Below are positions 10,230-21,000 of a DNA stretch of 64,000 nt, piece by piece (positions within the stretch are counted from its first letter, which is position 1; every line of letters begins with the position of its first letter). This DNA is from Myxococcales bacterium. GTDB taxonomy: Bacteria; Myxococcota_A; Bradymonadia; UBA7976; UBA1532. The notes beneath the pieces are model-generated. The model saw only the letters and a list, made by a program, of their open reading frames with translations. It was not told the DNA's origin and ran no database searches. A program made the position numbers and the translations under genes. The stretch spans positions 1-64,000 of the forward strand of contig PCCS01000058.1 in assembly GCA_002731825.1 (NCBI GenBank), read 5' to 3'.

Positions 10230-12248
10230 ATGGTCAAAGAATTTTACCAACGTCTCTTAATGGCCTTTCTTCTGCTCGTTTTGGTCGTCATAGGGATTAT
10301 CTTTGTTTGGCAAAATAATCGCATCGAAGCCAATCAACTGAAGGTCCAGAAGGCATCACGAATCGAAGACCTGCGCGGCACGCAAACCAATGGTAATCCC
10401 GTCGATGCAAGCCTGTGGAGTCAGAGCGCATTTTCAGGCTTGCTCGAGCCTGATTTCACGCCTTGGTATCCCAGCAAACCAAACGAGGGAGGCACGCTCA
10501 AACTCTTGATTGGCAGCGATCCGAAGGGGTTTAACTACCTCATCGAGAACAGCGTCGACGTCAGCAATATCCAGGCACTGAACATGACGCCGCTGGTCAC
10601 TCGACACAAGAATGAAGTCACTAAGTACGCTCCATCGCTGGCCACATATTTGGGCCGAAGCGATGACTATTTGGTCTATAGCTATCGTATTCGGCCAGAT
10701 ATTTTCTGGCATAAGCCTGCACTGGAGGAAGATGAGACGCGGCCTTGGCTCATCGATGGCACCAGTTGTAAAGCCGTTGGCTCAAGAACAGCCGCGTTGT
10801 TAAAAAAGACGCAACCACAGTTCAAAAATGTGGCCCTGAGCGCAGATCGGCATTGGATAAACGGTCGATGCCGCGTCACAGCCCATGACGTCATTTTCTG
10901 GATGAAGATGATGCTTAACCCACAAGTGGGTAAGGCGGCGTCTGCTCGGAGCTATTTCTCAGATCTCGATATCTCCGGTGTTATGGCCACAGGCGACTTT
11001 AGCCTCAAAATCAAATTCAAGAATAAGAAGTACAAAAATGACCTGATTTCCAAATGGCTCAGCACGGTTCCGGAATTTTTATACGCCTATGATGCCGACG
11101 GCACTCGCTTTGATGACGAAGTCATTGGAACCAAGTTTGAAGAGCATTGGTACAATCCCCGTGGTGTTGGCAACGGACCCTATCGATTTGTCAATTTTGA
11201 GCGCGGTGTTGCAGTCCAATTGGAGAGAGACCCGTGGTTTCCATTGGGTGGAAATGCGGCTGACCGCATCGAAATTAAAGTCGTCAAAGACAATAGTCAG
11301 CATCCAAGGATGTTGCTTAAGTCTGCCTCCGCTGTTGGCAAAAGTCAGAATGAAGGCGTGCACGTCACCTCCCTTGGCTCCCAGCAATACCGGCAAGTTC
11401 TTGGAGACAAGGACAAAAACTCGCCCTTCAGAAATGGCAGCATCAAGCATGATTTCTTTTGGACATATGGCTACGGCTATATTGGCTGGAACGCCGACAA
11501 GGCTTTTTTCTCTGACAAGCGGGTTCGCTGGGCGATGAGCTATGCGCTCAAGACCGATGAAATCTTGTCGGAAATTCGCTTTAATTTAGGGAAGAGAACA
11601 ACCGGACCAATCACGCCCGGCCTGCCCCATTACGACGACACCCTCAAACCCATTCCATTCGACTTGAAGAAAGCGGCGGCCCTGCTCGATGAAGCGGGCT
11701 GGACCGACTCCGATAATGATGGGATCCTCGATAAGACCATCAATGGGCGCAAGACCCCTTTCGAATTTACCTTCAACATCGTCGCCAAGCCAACGCACCG
11801 AATGACAGCGGAAATCCTAAAAGAGTCTCTTAAGAAGATCGGTGTGAAATGCAATCTGAAAGCGATGGAATGGGCCAACTTCTTAAAAGAGCTTCAAACC
11901 AAGCAATTTGATGCGGTCATGCTCGGTTGGGGGACCAGTCCCAATGTTGACTTCGACCAGATCTGGCATTCCAGACATGCTGATGAACCTCAGAGCAGTA
12001 ATTACGTCGGATTTCGAAATAAGAAGGCCGATGAGATCATCGAGGCGATGGAATTCGAATTCGACATGGATAAGCGATATGCGCTGTCAAAGGCGTTTCA
12101 TAAGCTCATCTACGAAGAGCAGCCATACACCTTTTTATTCCAGAGCAAGGTGCCATATTTTTGGACACCTCAGCTCCAGAACCCGATGGCTGTCGGTAAA
12201 GTTCGCCCTTATCTCAATCCCCGTGCTTGGTATTTAAATGGGGAGTAG
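10230..12248 (+). CDS. ABC transporter extracellular solute-binding protein, family 5 (oligopeptide type)
   Basis: N-terminal membrane anchor; SBP_bac_5-like features (GNGPYRFVNFERGVAVQLERDPWF, RWAMSYALKTDEI); followed by permease and ATPase genes. Confidence 0.85.
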   Translation: MVKEFYQRLLMAFLLLVLVVIGIIFVWQNNRIEANQLKVQKASRIEDLRGTQTNGNPVDASLWSQSAFSGLLEPDFTPWYPSKPNEGGTLKLLIGSDPKGFNYLIENSVDVSNIQALNMTPLVTRHKNEVTKYAPSLATYLGRSDDYLVYSYRIRPDIFWHKPALEEDETRPWLIDGTSCKAVGSRTAALLKKTQPQFKNVALSADRHWINGRCRVTAHDVIFWMKMMLNPQVGKAASARSYFSDLDISGVMATGDFSLKIKFKNKKYKNDLISKWLSTVPEFLYAYDADGTRFDDEVIGTKFEEHWYNPRGVGNGPYRFVNFERGVAVQLERDPWFPLGGNAADRIEIKVVKDNSQHPRMLLKSASAVGKSQNEGVHVTSLGSQQYRQVLGDKDKNSPFRNGSIKHDFFWTYGYGYIGWNADKAFFSDKRVRWAMSYALKTDEILSEIRFNLGKRTTGPITPGLPHYDDTLKPIPFDLKKAAALLDEAGWTDSDNDGILDKTINGRKTPFEFTFNIVAKPTHRMTAEILKESLKKIGVKCNLKAMEWANFLKELQTKQFDAVMLGWGTSPNVDFDQIWHSRHADEPQSSNYVGFRNKKADEIIEAMEFEFDMDKRYALSKAFHKLIYEEQPYTFLFQSKVPYFWTPQLQNPMAVGKVRPYLNPRAWYLNGE

Positions 12249-12257
12249 GAGGGCGCC

Positions 12258-13697
12258 ATGTTAACCTATACGTTAAAGCGAATCGCCCTCATGGTGCCGA
12301 CCTTCTTCGCCATCAGTATGCTGGTCTTTGTGCTCTTGAACTTCGGTGCGGGCAATCCGGGCGCCAATCAATTGTCGGGCGAGGGATCCCAGGATGCCCA
12401 AAAGGGAGATAATCGTGAGTCTTACCGGATCTTTAAAGAGCAATTTAATCTCGATAAGCCCATCCTATTCAACACCCGGTACAGTCTCTCCAATGACGAC
12501 GTCGAAACCACATTGGCGCAGATTTTAAACTTGGATAAATCTGTGAGCCTCGCAGACCAAATCGCGGCTCGAGATCGCGTTGAGAATTGGGGGCGGTATG
12601 CCGTACCCAGCCTGATTCATTGTCTTCTCAATCATGAGCGTGTCGAGATGAGGGCAAAAGCCAGTCAGCGACTCACGGTCAATGCAAAAGAGCGAATTAT
12701 CACTAAATTTACCGATGATGTTGAGGCTGAAAGGCTTGAGAATAAAGCCATTGCAAAGCGTAATCGGGAGATTAATCCCTGGCGATTCAGCGTGAATCAG
12801 ACCGGTGATAAAACCGAGGCAAAAGTGGTGGAGTTTTGGCGGCAATGGTGGTCGACGAATTCTGCAGCCTGGTCCTACTCCTTTCAAGATAAGGCCTCAA
12901 TCTTCTTTACGGACACGCGTTTTGCCAAGTATTGGAGTAATTTATTGAGGCTCGATTTTGGCAAGTCTCATATCGATAAAAAGCCTGTTTTAGAGACCGT
13001 TCTCTCGAAGCTTAAGTATTCCATTACATTGGCCGTCAGCTCTGTCTTTCTGATCTATCTGATTTCATTACCGCTGGGGATTTGGTCGGCGGTCAGACAG
13101 AATACGGTCGCCGATAAAGTGGTGACCTTCATCTTGTTCATGCTCTACAGCTTGCCGTCCTTCTTTGTCGCGGTGATTTTACTCAATGCACTCACCGTCG
13201 GTGACTGGGCGATCTTTCCCAATTTGGGATTTCAATCCAGTGATGCGCACGAGATGACAGCCCTTGGTGTCATTAAAGACGTTTTGTGGCATGTGACTCT
13301 GCCCATTGTTTGCATGAGTTATGGTGGTCTGGCAGCCCTATCGCGGTATGCGCGGACCGGCTTACTCGATGTCATTCGGGCTGATTATATCCGCACAGCT
13401 CGGGCGAAGGGCCTGCCGGAGGGGATCGTCATCGTCAAGCATGCGGCCCGAAATGGTATGATTCCAATTTTGACGCTGATGGCGACCTTGTTACCCGCTC
13501 TGATCGGTGGCTCCGTCATCATCGAAGTCATCTTCCAGATACCCGGCATGGGCAGCTACATTTTCACCAGCGTGACCCAGTACGATTACAATGTGGTCAT
13601 GGCTGTGTTGCTGATCTCCAGTTTATTGACACTCATCGGCATGCTCTTGGCAGACTTATCCTATGCGCTTGTCGACCCACGAATCACGTTTGATTAG
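12258..13697 (+). CDS. ABC transporter permease, OppB/DppB type, with large insertion after TM1
   Basis: MLTYTLKRIALMVPTFFAISMLVFVLLNFGAGNPG; C-terminal BPD_transp_1 motif YIRTARAKGLPEGIVIVKHAARNGMIPILT. Confidence 0.88.
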   Translation: MLTYTLKRIALMVPTFFAISMLVFVLLNFGAGNPGANQLSGEGSQDAQKGDNRESYRIFKEQFNLDKPILFNTRYSLSNDDVETTLAQILNLDKSVSLADQIAARDRVENWGRYAVPSLIHCLLNHERVEMRAKASQRLTVNAKERIITKFTDDVEAERLENKAIAKRNREINPWRFSVNQTGDKTEAKVVEFWRQWWSTNSAAWSYSFQDKASIFFTDTRFAKYWSNLLRLDFGKSHIDKKPVLETVLSKLKYSITLAVSSVFLIYLISLPLGIWSAVRQNTVADKVVTFILFMLYSLPSFFVAVILLNALTVGDWAIFPNLGFQSSDAHEMTALGVIKDVLWHVTLPIVCMSYGGLAALSRYARTGLLDVIRADYIRTARAKGLPEGIVIVKHAARNGMIPILTLMATLLPALIGGSVIIEVIFQIPGMGSYIFTSVTQYDYNVVMAVLLISSLLTLIGMLLADLSYALVDPRITFD

Positions 13698-13706
13698 GAG
13701 GTCGAG

Positions 13707-14990
13707 ATGTCAAAGATTGCAAAGCAGGCAGCCGGACACGAAGACGCGACCTTCAGCGATATTGTCTGGAGTCAGTTCAAGAAAAATAAGACGGCCTATT
13801 TATCGCTCTGGCTTCTGGCTGGGATGTTTCTTCTGGCCATCTTTGCCCCCATCATCGCCTCTGAAAGAGCCTTTTATTGGCAAGAGGGCGGTGAGACCTA
13901 TTTTCCATGGTTCACGTCTTTATTTGACGACAATTATTTTGAGAATGGCGTCGACAAGTTTTTCAATCTCCTGCTTGTTCTGGGTGTCCCGCTTTTCTGT
14001 ATTTGGATGGTTGGCGTACGACGGATACAGTCTTTTGGTTTAAGCAAGCGTGTACGCCGACAGAAAATGAAGCGCTTCGGACAGATTCTCACGGCATTCT
14101 TCACACTCTGTTTTCTCTTTATTTTGCTGAACCCGCAGGGTCGTAAAAACATCCACAGCTTCGAAGATTATATGGATGCTACGACAAAGGAATCGCGCAG
14201 TATAACCGCTGTTTTTCCGCCCATCGAATATGGGTATTCCAAGCAGATTTTGAAAGATAAGCTCAAAAGACCAGGTTTCGGCGGTGATTGTTCAAAACAA
14301 GATCAAGGCTCGGATAGCTGCCGGTCGTATGCCATGGGAACGGATTCTGTTGGGCGAGATGTGATGGTACGCATGCTCTACGGGATTCGGATCTCATTGT
14401 CGGTGGGTGTCATCGCCGTTGGCATCTACGTGACAATCGGTATTTTTCTCGGTGCATTTGCGGGCTATTTCCGTGGTCGGATCGATTTGGTCATTCAGCG
14501 CGTCATTGAGATCGTGATGGCCGTGCCAACGTTAATCGTTCTCCTCGTCCTGATCTCATTTATCGAAGAGCCGTCCATTTTCCACATCATGTTGGTCATT
14601 GGCTTACTGCGTTGGACGGGGGTTGCCAGATTGGTGCGTGGCGAATTTTATCGATTAAGAAACTTAGATTTTGTCACAAGTGCCATCGCCCTTGGTTTCT
14701 CGACCCGTCGGATCATTTTTCAGCATATTTTGCCCAATGCCTTAGGCCCTGTCTTGGTGGCAGCCACTTTTGGCGTTGCAGCGGCCATCTTGATCGAGAG
14801 TTCACTGTCATTCCTCGGTCTCGGCGATATCAATGTACCGTCATGGGGTCAGACGCTTCGAGATGGATATTTAACCCAAGAATGGCACCTAATCTTGATT
14901 CCAGGTCTGGCCATCTTCATTACAGTCACACTCCTCAATTTGGTCGGAGAGGGGCTGAGAGATGCCCTCGATCCAAAGATGCGGAAATGA
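13707..14990 (+). CDS. ABC transporter permease, OppC/DppC type
   Basis: MGTDSVGRDVMVRMLYGIRISLSVGV; ILIESSLSFLGLGDINVPSWGQTL. Confidence 0.9.
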   Translation: MSKIAKQAAGHEDATFSDIVWSQFKKNKTAYLSLWLLAGMFLLAIFAPIIASERAFYWQEGGETYFPWFTSLFDDNYFENGVDKFFNLLLVLGVPLFCIWMVGVRRIQSFGLSKRVRRQKMKRFGQILTAFFTLCFLFILLNPQGRKNIHSFEDYMDATTKESRSITAVFPPIEYGYSKQILKDKLKRPGFGGDCSKQDQGSDSCRSYAMGTDSVGRDVMVRMLYGIRISLSVGVIAVGIYVTIGIFLGAFAGYFRGRIDLVIQRVIEIVMAVPTLIVLLVLISFIEEPSIFHIMLVIGLLRWTGVARLVRGEFYRLRNLDFVTSAIALGFSTRRIIFQHILPNALGPVLVAATFGVAAAILIESSLSFLGLGDINVPSWGQTLRDGYLTQEWHLILIPGLAIFITVTLLNLVGEGLRDALDPKMRK

Positions 14991-15001
14991 GGTAGACAGC
15001 G

Positions 15002-16879
15002 ATGAGTGATCCCATTTTAAAGCTCGAAAACCTCCGAACCTATTTTCACACCGATATCGGGGTCGTGAAGGCGGTCGATGGTCTTAATGTCCAAGTCAAA
15101 GCCGGGCAAACACTGGGTATTGTCGGTGAATCTGGCAGTGGCAAATCGGTCACTAGTCTCTCCATTATGCGCTTGTTGCCACCGCAAACAGCGCGACTCG
15201 AAGAGGGGTCAAAAATCCTTTTTGCCGGCGAGAATTTGCGGGATATGAGCGAATCAAAAATTCGGTCTATCAGGGGGGCTGAGATCTCCATGATCTTCCA
15301 GGAACCGATGACCTCGTTGAACCCGGTCTACACAACGGGCAATCAGGTCATGGAAGCCATCATGCTCCACCAGCAGCTTGACAAAAAAGCGGCGCGCGCC
15401 CGGACCATTGAACTTTTTAGAGAGGTTGGCATTCCTGACCCCGACCAACGGGTGGATATGTATCCCCACGAAATGTCAGGCGGTCAAAAACAGCGGGTCA
15501 TGATCGCCATGGCTTTGTCGTGCAATCCAAAACTCTTGATCGCTGACGAGCCGACCACCGCATTGGATGTCACCATTCAAGCGCAAATTCTCGATTTGTT
15601 GAGACGCTTACGCGATGAGCGGGGCATGGGGATGATTTTCATCACCCATGATTTGGGTGTTATCGCTGAAATCGCCGATGACGTTGCGGTTATGTATCGA
15701 GGTAAATTGGTCGAGTATGGCGACGTGAAACAAATCTTTGAGACGCCCGAACATCCATACACAAAGGGCCTACTCGCGTGCAGGCCCAAGCTAGAATCGA
15801 AGCTGAGACGGCTGCCCACCGTACCCGATTACATGGACACGATTTACGATGATGAGGGCAACTACAGCATCGAAGAACGTGTCCTTGAGCCTGGTTGGCT
15901 TGACCGTATGGAGTTGGACGGTCGGGGGCGGCATCTCTATCCAATCGAGCGTTTAGGCGAGTTAGGTTACTCGACCGATCGTTCAGATTATGCCGCTGAT
16001 ACCACCTTTTCTAATGCAGATGAGCAACCGCTCTTGAGCGTTCGCGATCTCAAGATGCATTTCCCCGTGAGGAAAGGTTTTTTTAGTAAAGTGGTCGACC
16101 ACGTCAAAGCTGTAGATGGCGTAAGCTTTGATGTTTACCGCGGACAGACCCTTGGGTTTGTTGGCGAATCCGGTTGTGGCAAGACCACGACGGGTCGTGC
16201 CGTCATGCGTTTAATAGACCCAACGGCCGGCCAGGTTATTTTTGATGGTCACGACATCACTGAGATGCCCCAAGCAGACCTCCGAAAATTTAGAAAACGG
16301 TTCCAAATTATATTCCAAGATCCCTATGGCTCGCTGAATCCAAGGAAGACCATCGAGACCACCATTATGGAGCCTATGGAGGTCCATGGCATTGGTGAGA
16401 ATTATGAACAAAGGCGCGATATGGTCCTAGACTTGCTCGACAAAGTCGGTCTGCCGGGCGCCCAATATTTGAATCGATACCCCCATGAATTTTCGGGTGG
16501 CCAGCGTCAACGGATCTGTATCGCTCGTTCATTGTCGTTAAAGCCAGACCTGATTATTTGTGATGAATCGGTCTCAGCGCTTGATGTATCAGTCCAGGCT
16601 CAGGTCTTGAACTTACTCAAGGATCTACAGGCTGAGTTTGGCCTCACCTACATTTTTATCAGTCACGATTTGAGCGTAGTTAAATTTATGAGTGACATGA
16701 TGGCGGTCATGAACCAGGGTAAATTTGTTGAGTTTGGACCCAGTGAAGCCATCTATCAAAACCCGAAAGAGAGCTACACCGAGCGTCTTATCGCGGCCAT
16801 TCCACGCGACAACTTAGACCAAATCGAAATGCGTCAACAGCAACGAATTGAAGCGTCTAATTTTTCCAGCGAGAGTTGA
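15002..16879 (+). CDS. Fused dipeptide/oligopeptide ABC transporter ATP-binding protein (OppD-OppF, GsiA-like)
   Basis: Two Walker A motifs ([16 protein letters not shown]) and two ABC signatures ([16 protein letters not shown]). Confidence 0.92.
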   Translation: MSDPILKLENLRTYFHTDIGVVKAVDGLNVQVKAGQTLGIVGESGSGKSVTSLSIMRLLPPQTARLEEGSKILFAGENLRDMSESKIRSIRGAEISMIFQEPMTSLNPVYTTGNQVMEAIMLHQQLDKKAARARTIELFREVGIPDPDQRVDMYPHEMSGGQKQRVMIAMALSCNPKLLIADEPTTALDVTIQAQILDLLRRLRDERGMGMIFITHDLGVIAEIADDVAVMYRGKLVEYGDVKQIFETPEHPYTKGLLACRPKLESKLRRLPTVPDYMDTIYDDEGNYSIEERVLEPGWLDRMELDGRGRHLYPIERLGELGYSTDRSDYAADTTFSNADEQPLLSVRDLKMHFPVRKGFFSKVVDHVKAVDGVSFDVYRGQTLGFVGESGCGKTTTGRAVMRLIDPTAGQVIFDGHDITEMPQADLRKFRKRFQIIFQDPYGSLNPRKTIETTIMEPMEVHGIGENYEQRRDMVLDLLDKVGLPGAQYLNRYPHEFSGGQRQRICIARSLSLKPDLIICDESVSALDVSVQAQVLNLLKDLQAEFGLTYIFISHDLSVVKFMSDMMAVMNQGKFVEFGPSEAIYQNPKESYTERLIAAIPRDNLDQIEMRQQQRIEASNFSSES

Positions 16880-17063
16880 GACGATGCCTGAACTTGATGC
16901 TCGACAGGGTGCCTATTCGACCCCGCTTGGCCGGTTTAAATTATCGGACTGAACTGTCACCAAATCGCCCACGGCATGCTCTCTATGGTTAGCTACTCCG
17001 TGGCCTTCGGACGGGTGCAGATTCGGAGGCCGTGACACGGGAGACGCCGCCGACTCGGGTTGA

Positions 17064-17900
17064 ATGAAATCACGGTCACATACCTCGCGGACGGTGTTCG
17101 ACAATAGATGGAGAATGAGTTTAATGGACAAGTACAAAGAGACCTTCGAGACGGCGCGCACTCATCTCGCAACCCTCATGGCATCCAGCGTACGCCGACG
17201 GCGTGTCGCTATCCTTGGAAACGATGGGTATGCGGTTTTCTTCGGGCAACCAGGCCGCGATGAGATCGGAGTGGAGATATCCGCTGGTCGACAGGTCGAC
17301 CGAACCCGTATGACCGTTGAATTCGCGGCTCATTGTGAAAAAATCGGGTTTCGCCGTTCCCGTGCGTCCGATAATTTTTCTCGCACCATTGGGCTTAACA
17401 CGTCCGAATTAGACACATGGCTTCAATGGACATTAGAGACACTCGAGACCTTCTTTGACGCCGAGGGTTTCGATATCAAACTCTGCCTAGAAGACCATCC
17501 AGAACTCGACGCTACAGAGATTCATAAGGCCATGGAGAACTTAGCGAAGCAGAGGTCATGGGCTGCACGGACAGGCCTCTATATGATGCTGGTCAAGCGC
17601 CCTTTTCTGGTGGCCATCGATACACCGTCGATGGCACCGGAGGAGCAGGCCCCCATCAGCTCCATCGACACCCTCGGAGATCGTCCGGTTGCGGCCATCT
17701 TCACCACGTTAGACGCGTTGGACCGCTTTAATCCCACGGGGCACAGCGCGATGATGATGGATGGCATGGCGCTGTTTCCTCTACTTCTGAGTCTCGGTGT
17801 TGGCGGAGTCAGAATTAACCCGGGTACGTCACCCCGAGGGGAACTGTATTCCAACGAGGTTCAAATCCTTGTCGATGGCATCAAGCGCTTGCGCCATTAG
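17064..17900 (+). CDS. SseB-like C-terminal domain protein with YbjN/T3SS-chaperone-like N-terminal region; true start probably one of the internal Met codons near 17115-17124
   Basis: C-terminal half IFTTLDALDRFN...GMALFPLLLSLGVGGVRINPGTSPRGELYSNEVQIL resembles SseB N-terminal domains. Confidence 0.5.
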   Translation: MKSRSHTSRTVFDNRWRMSLMDKYKETFETARTHLATLMASSVRRRRVAILGNDGYAVFFGQPGRDEIGVEISAGRQVDRTRMTVEFAAHCEKIGFRRSRASDNFSRTIGLNTSELDTWLQWTLETLETFFDAEGFDIKLCLEDHPELDATEIHKAMENLAKQRSWAARTGLYMMLVKRPFLVAIDTPSMAPEEQAPISSIDTLGDRPVAAIFTTLDALDRFNPTGHSAMMMDGMALFPLLLSLGVGGVRINPGTSPRGELYSNEVQILVDGIKRLRH

Positions 17901-17907
17901 TGCACGG

Positions 17908-18858
17908 TCATTGGTGAATTAGACCCTCTAAACGGTCTAGCAGTGAGACGCCGTCGTCCTGAACAGATTTGGTACTTTTCTTTAAATGCATTGGTACCCG
18001 CATACGGTCGAACCAGAAGCCAAACTCACCATCTATTTTAGCGCTCGGGCCGCCCGCTAGCCAGGACAGTGTATCTGCACCTTGTGCTGGATTTCTTAGA
18101 ATGGGGCTGGTGAGGGTCGCAAAGGTGGGTATTGATCGCCGAACGGCTGGTGTGTCTACCCAGCCTGGATGCATCGCATGCACGCTCAAGCCCTCTCGCG
18201 ACCAAGCGCGATGCAAAGCGTTGGCAAGCACCACCTGTCCCCGTTTCGTGTGCGCATAGTGTCTGACACCATCATACCGGCCCGTTGGGTCGAAGAGTTG
18301 GTCGCAATTCAGACGTTGAGTATACATGCCGCCCGATGAAACAAAGATGATTCGTGCGGCTTGGGCACTGCCAGACGCCACCAAATTGGGCTTCAGCCGG
18401 GTCGTCAATAGATGTGGCCCAACGAGGTGTAAAGCCGTGATGTACTCAACACCGCAAGAGGCCATCCTCTTTTTATGAATCAGGTTGCCTGCATTGTGAA
18501 TGAGGCCATCAAGGGGATCTGATATCCCATCCGCCAATGCATTGACCTGGTCTACATCAGCCATGTCAGCCAAGCGCAGCTCGATGTTTGGGTTTGTCGT
18601 CTCTGCGACCAATCGAGTCCGCGCGCGCTCACCACGTTCTTTGGAACGGCAGACCATAATGACCTTGGCATCTCGTCTGAGCAGCTGCTCAACGCAGGCG
18701 TAGCCGATGCCCGAATTGCAGCCTGTGATAAGGACGGTCTTGCCTGTCAGAGCGGACTCTGCCTCCCCAGCAATGAACTCTTTAGCATGTCGCTTATAAC
18801 CAGTTTTATCGAAGGAAAATACGATGGACCGGTCCATGACCTTCGACCAGAAACTCAC
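17908..18858 (-). CDS. Short-chain dehydrogenase/reductase (DHRS12-like)
   Basis: TGCNSGIGYACVEQL Rossmann motif, HNAG, YAHTKRGQV catalytic YxxxK. Confidence 0.85.
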   Translation of the reverse strand: MSFWSKVMDRSIVFSFDKTGYKRHAKEFIAGEAESALTGKTVLITGCNSGIGYACVEQLLRRDAKVIMVCRSKERGERARTRLVAETTNPNIELRLADMADVDQVNALADGISDPLDGLIHNAGNLIHKKRMASCGVEYITALHLVGPHLLTTRLKPNLVASGSAQAARIIFVSSGGMYTQRLNCDQLFDPTGRYDGVRHYAHTKRGQVVLANALHRAWSREGLSVHAMHPGWVDTPAVRRSIPTFATLTSPILRNPAQGADTLSWLAGGPSAKIDGEFGFWFDRMRVPMHLKKSTKSVQDDGVSLLDRLEGLIHQ

Positions 18859-19391
18859 GAGGGCAGGTCCGCTTTTACAGCCTCAACAATGGCCCCGAAA
18901 TCGATGACGTCGCCAGCCTCGGTATCTCGTTGATGCCAGATTACACGGGCGTCGTTTTGGATCACAATGGCCCCGCCCTGTTGCCAGACATCACCGGCAA
19001 CTGAACCCTGTCGGTAGCCCCCTTTCCATGAGCGAGCCGCGTTCAGAATGGAGCGTGGCCCTAAACCAAAGTTTCGCTTCATGCCCGCCAGTCTGTAGGT
19101 CTCTCGTTTAGGATCGGTGAAAAGTGGCACCTCCAACTTGAGGTCTTCAGCAAAGGCTTGAGCCATGAGCTCTGTCCCATTGCCAATTACGGCGACTTGG
19201 GTGTCTGTTTCAGCGAGCTCGGCGGCAATGTCTCTCAGGTCTCCCAAACGCTGCCGACAGAAAATGCACCCAAAATGTCGCACGAAAACAACTAAGACAC
19301 GGCTTGTGCTGTAGAGATCAGAAAAGAGCGTCTCTTGGCCTTCTGCGCTATAGATTGTCGTTTGAGCTAAAGTCTGTTCAATCTGTTTCAT
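18855..19391 (-). CDS. AhpC/TSA-type peroxiredoxin-like protein (FAM213/PXL2-like)
   Basis: VVFVRHFGCIFCRQRLGDLRDI; start of next gene overlaps its stop (18855-18858). Confidence 0.7.
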   Translation of the reverse strand: MKQIEQTLAQTTIYSAEGQETLFSDLYSTSRVLVVFVRHFGCIFCRQRLGDLRDIAAELAETDTQVAVIGNGTELMAQAFAEDLKLEVPLFTDPKRETYRLAGMKRNFGLGPRSILNAARSWKGGYRQGSVAGDVWQQGGAIVIQNDARVIWHQRDTEAGDVIDFGAIVEAVKADLPS

Positions 19392-19527
19392 ACGCTCCTC
19401 AGTCCCGCTCGGTGTGTCTACTAGAGTCGCTCAACGCCATTCAGGTGACCCCTGTAGCGCAGACGGGATGACTTCGACTCGGATCTGGGGGCAAAGGCGA
19501 CCTGTGGGTTTTCCTGACTCGCCACAC

Positions 19528-20844
19528 TCAAAATCTCAGTGGGCGCAGCCGTCGTCCACTGGGAACCCGCCCAATTCGGATGCATGTCGCACCAATTTCG
19601 ACCACATCACCGTTCTCGATTCGCTCCGCTAAAAGACCCATGTCTTTGACCAAGTTGGCATGAGCGTCTAAGTGCTTGGCCATCCCGTGGACAGGAATGA
19701 CACACCCGGGCTTGACCAGACTATACATCATGCGCAATTCATCTTGCTTGGGGTGACCACTCACGTGTATCGACGCGGTCTGTGCGTCGACGACCTCAAT
19801 GCCCCTCGATTTGAGTAAAGCCTGCACCGTATCGATATCGTCCTCGCAGCCTGGGACACGTCTGGCGCTGAACAGAACGGTATCGCCTGACTCAAGATAG
19901 ACGTCATTTCGGTTATCTTTTGCCAATCGCCCCAGCATGGAGTTGGAGCTGCCCTGACTTCCGGTGCACACGACGAGAACCTGACCAGGGGGCAAATAAC
20001 CATATTGTTTGGGGCTTACCAACGGAGGCAAATCAGTCAGGTAACCAGCTGATTGGGCTGCTCGGACGACCGTCTCTATGGACCGCCCCAGGACGACGAA
20101 TGTGCGCCCGGTCTCCTGGGCTAAATCCGCCAAGAGTTTGATTCGGGCCACGTTCGAAGAAAAGATGGTGACACAGACCCGTCCCGCACTCTTCTGAATT
20201 TCGTCCAGCAGTGTCGCCCGCAAAGACCCTTCTGAGGCTGTCCAACCCGATTCCAGTGCATTGGTACTGTCCCCGACCACCGCATTTAGGTTTTGGCAGC
20301 CGAGCTTTTCCAAGGCCTTTAGGTCGGACAGGGGTCCGACAATTGGATCTGAATCGAAGGTCCAATCTCCTGTGTGGAGCACCGTAGACCCAGCGGCTGC
20401 AATCACGAAGGCGCCCATCTCAACGGTACTGTGGGTCAAGGGGATTCGTTCGATTTCAAATGGGCCCAGCTTAAAGGCCTCGCTCTGGCCTAAAACTCGA
20501 ATGGGTACATCCCTTGAAAAGTCCGTTTCATCGAGGGCAGAGTAGACCATCTCAATGGCAAAACGACTTCCGTAAATCGGGCATTTGAGTTCTGGCCACA
20601 CATCTTTAAGCGCACCGATATGGTCTTGGTGAGCATGGGTGATTAGAATGGCCAAGACACGATCGGCGACAGTCCATAATGAGTCGATGTCAGCAAACAC
20701 AGCGGCGTCTTTTTCAGCCGAAAACATCACGCCACAATCGACGATTACAGCGGACCTCTGATACACGTAGACGTTTAGATTCATCCCAATCTCGCCACAG
20801 CCACCCAATGGAATGAAGTGAAGCTTGTTTGGGTCGAGTTTCAT
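19528..20844 (-). CDS. RNase J-like metallo-beta-lactamase/beta-CASP ribonuclease (short form)
   Basis: FIPLGGCGEIGMNLNVYVY, ITHAHQDHIGALKDV, VVGDSTNA, HVSGHPKQDELRMMYSLVKPGCVIPVHGM. Confidence 0.85.
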   Translation of the reverse strand: MKLDPNKLHFIPLGGCGEIGMNLNVYVYQRSAVIVDCGVMFSAEKDAAVFADIDSLWTVADRVLAILITHAHQDHIGALKDVWPELKCPIYGSRFAIEMVYSALDETDFSRDVPIRVLGQSEAFKLGPFEIERIPLTHSTVEMGAFVIAAAGSTVLHTGDWTFDSDPIVGPLSDLKALEKLGCQNLNAVVGDSTNALESGWTASEGSLRATLLDEIQKSAGRVCVTIFSSNVARIKLLADLAQETGRTFVVLGRSIETVVRAAQSAGYLTDLPPLVSPKQYGYLPPGQVLVVCTGSQGSSNSMLGRLAKDNRNDVYLESGDTVLFSARRVPGCEDDIDTVQALLKSRGIEVVDAQTASIHVSGHPKQDELRMMYSLVKPGCVIPVHGMAKHLDAHANLVKDMGLLAERIENGDVVEIGATCIRIGRVPSGRRLRPLRF

Positions 20845-21000
20845 ATAAGCGCCATCCCTTTGTCGTCTCTAGACTGACTGTTGTTCGCAAATAAACCCGT
20901 CAGTATGCTCCGAGACCAACGGGCCGATAAATGGGGTCAGAGGGTCTCTAATCGTTCCTATTTGTATACCAGATGAGATTTTCACGTTAGCGTCTTAATC

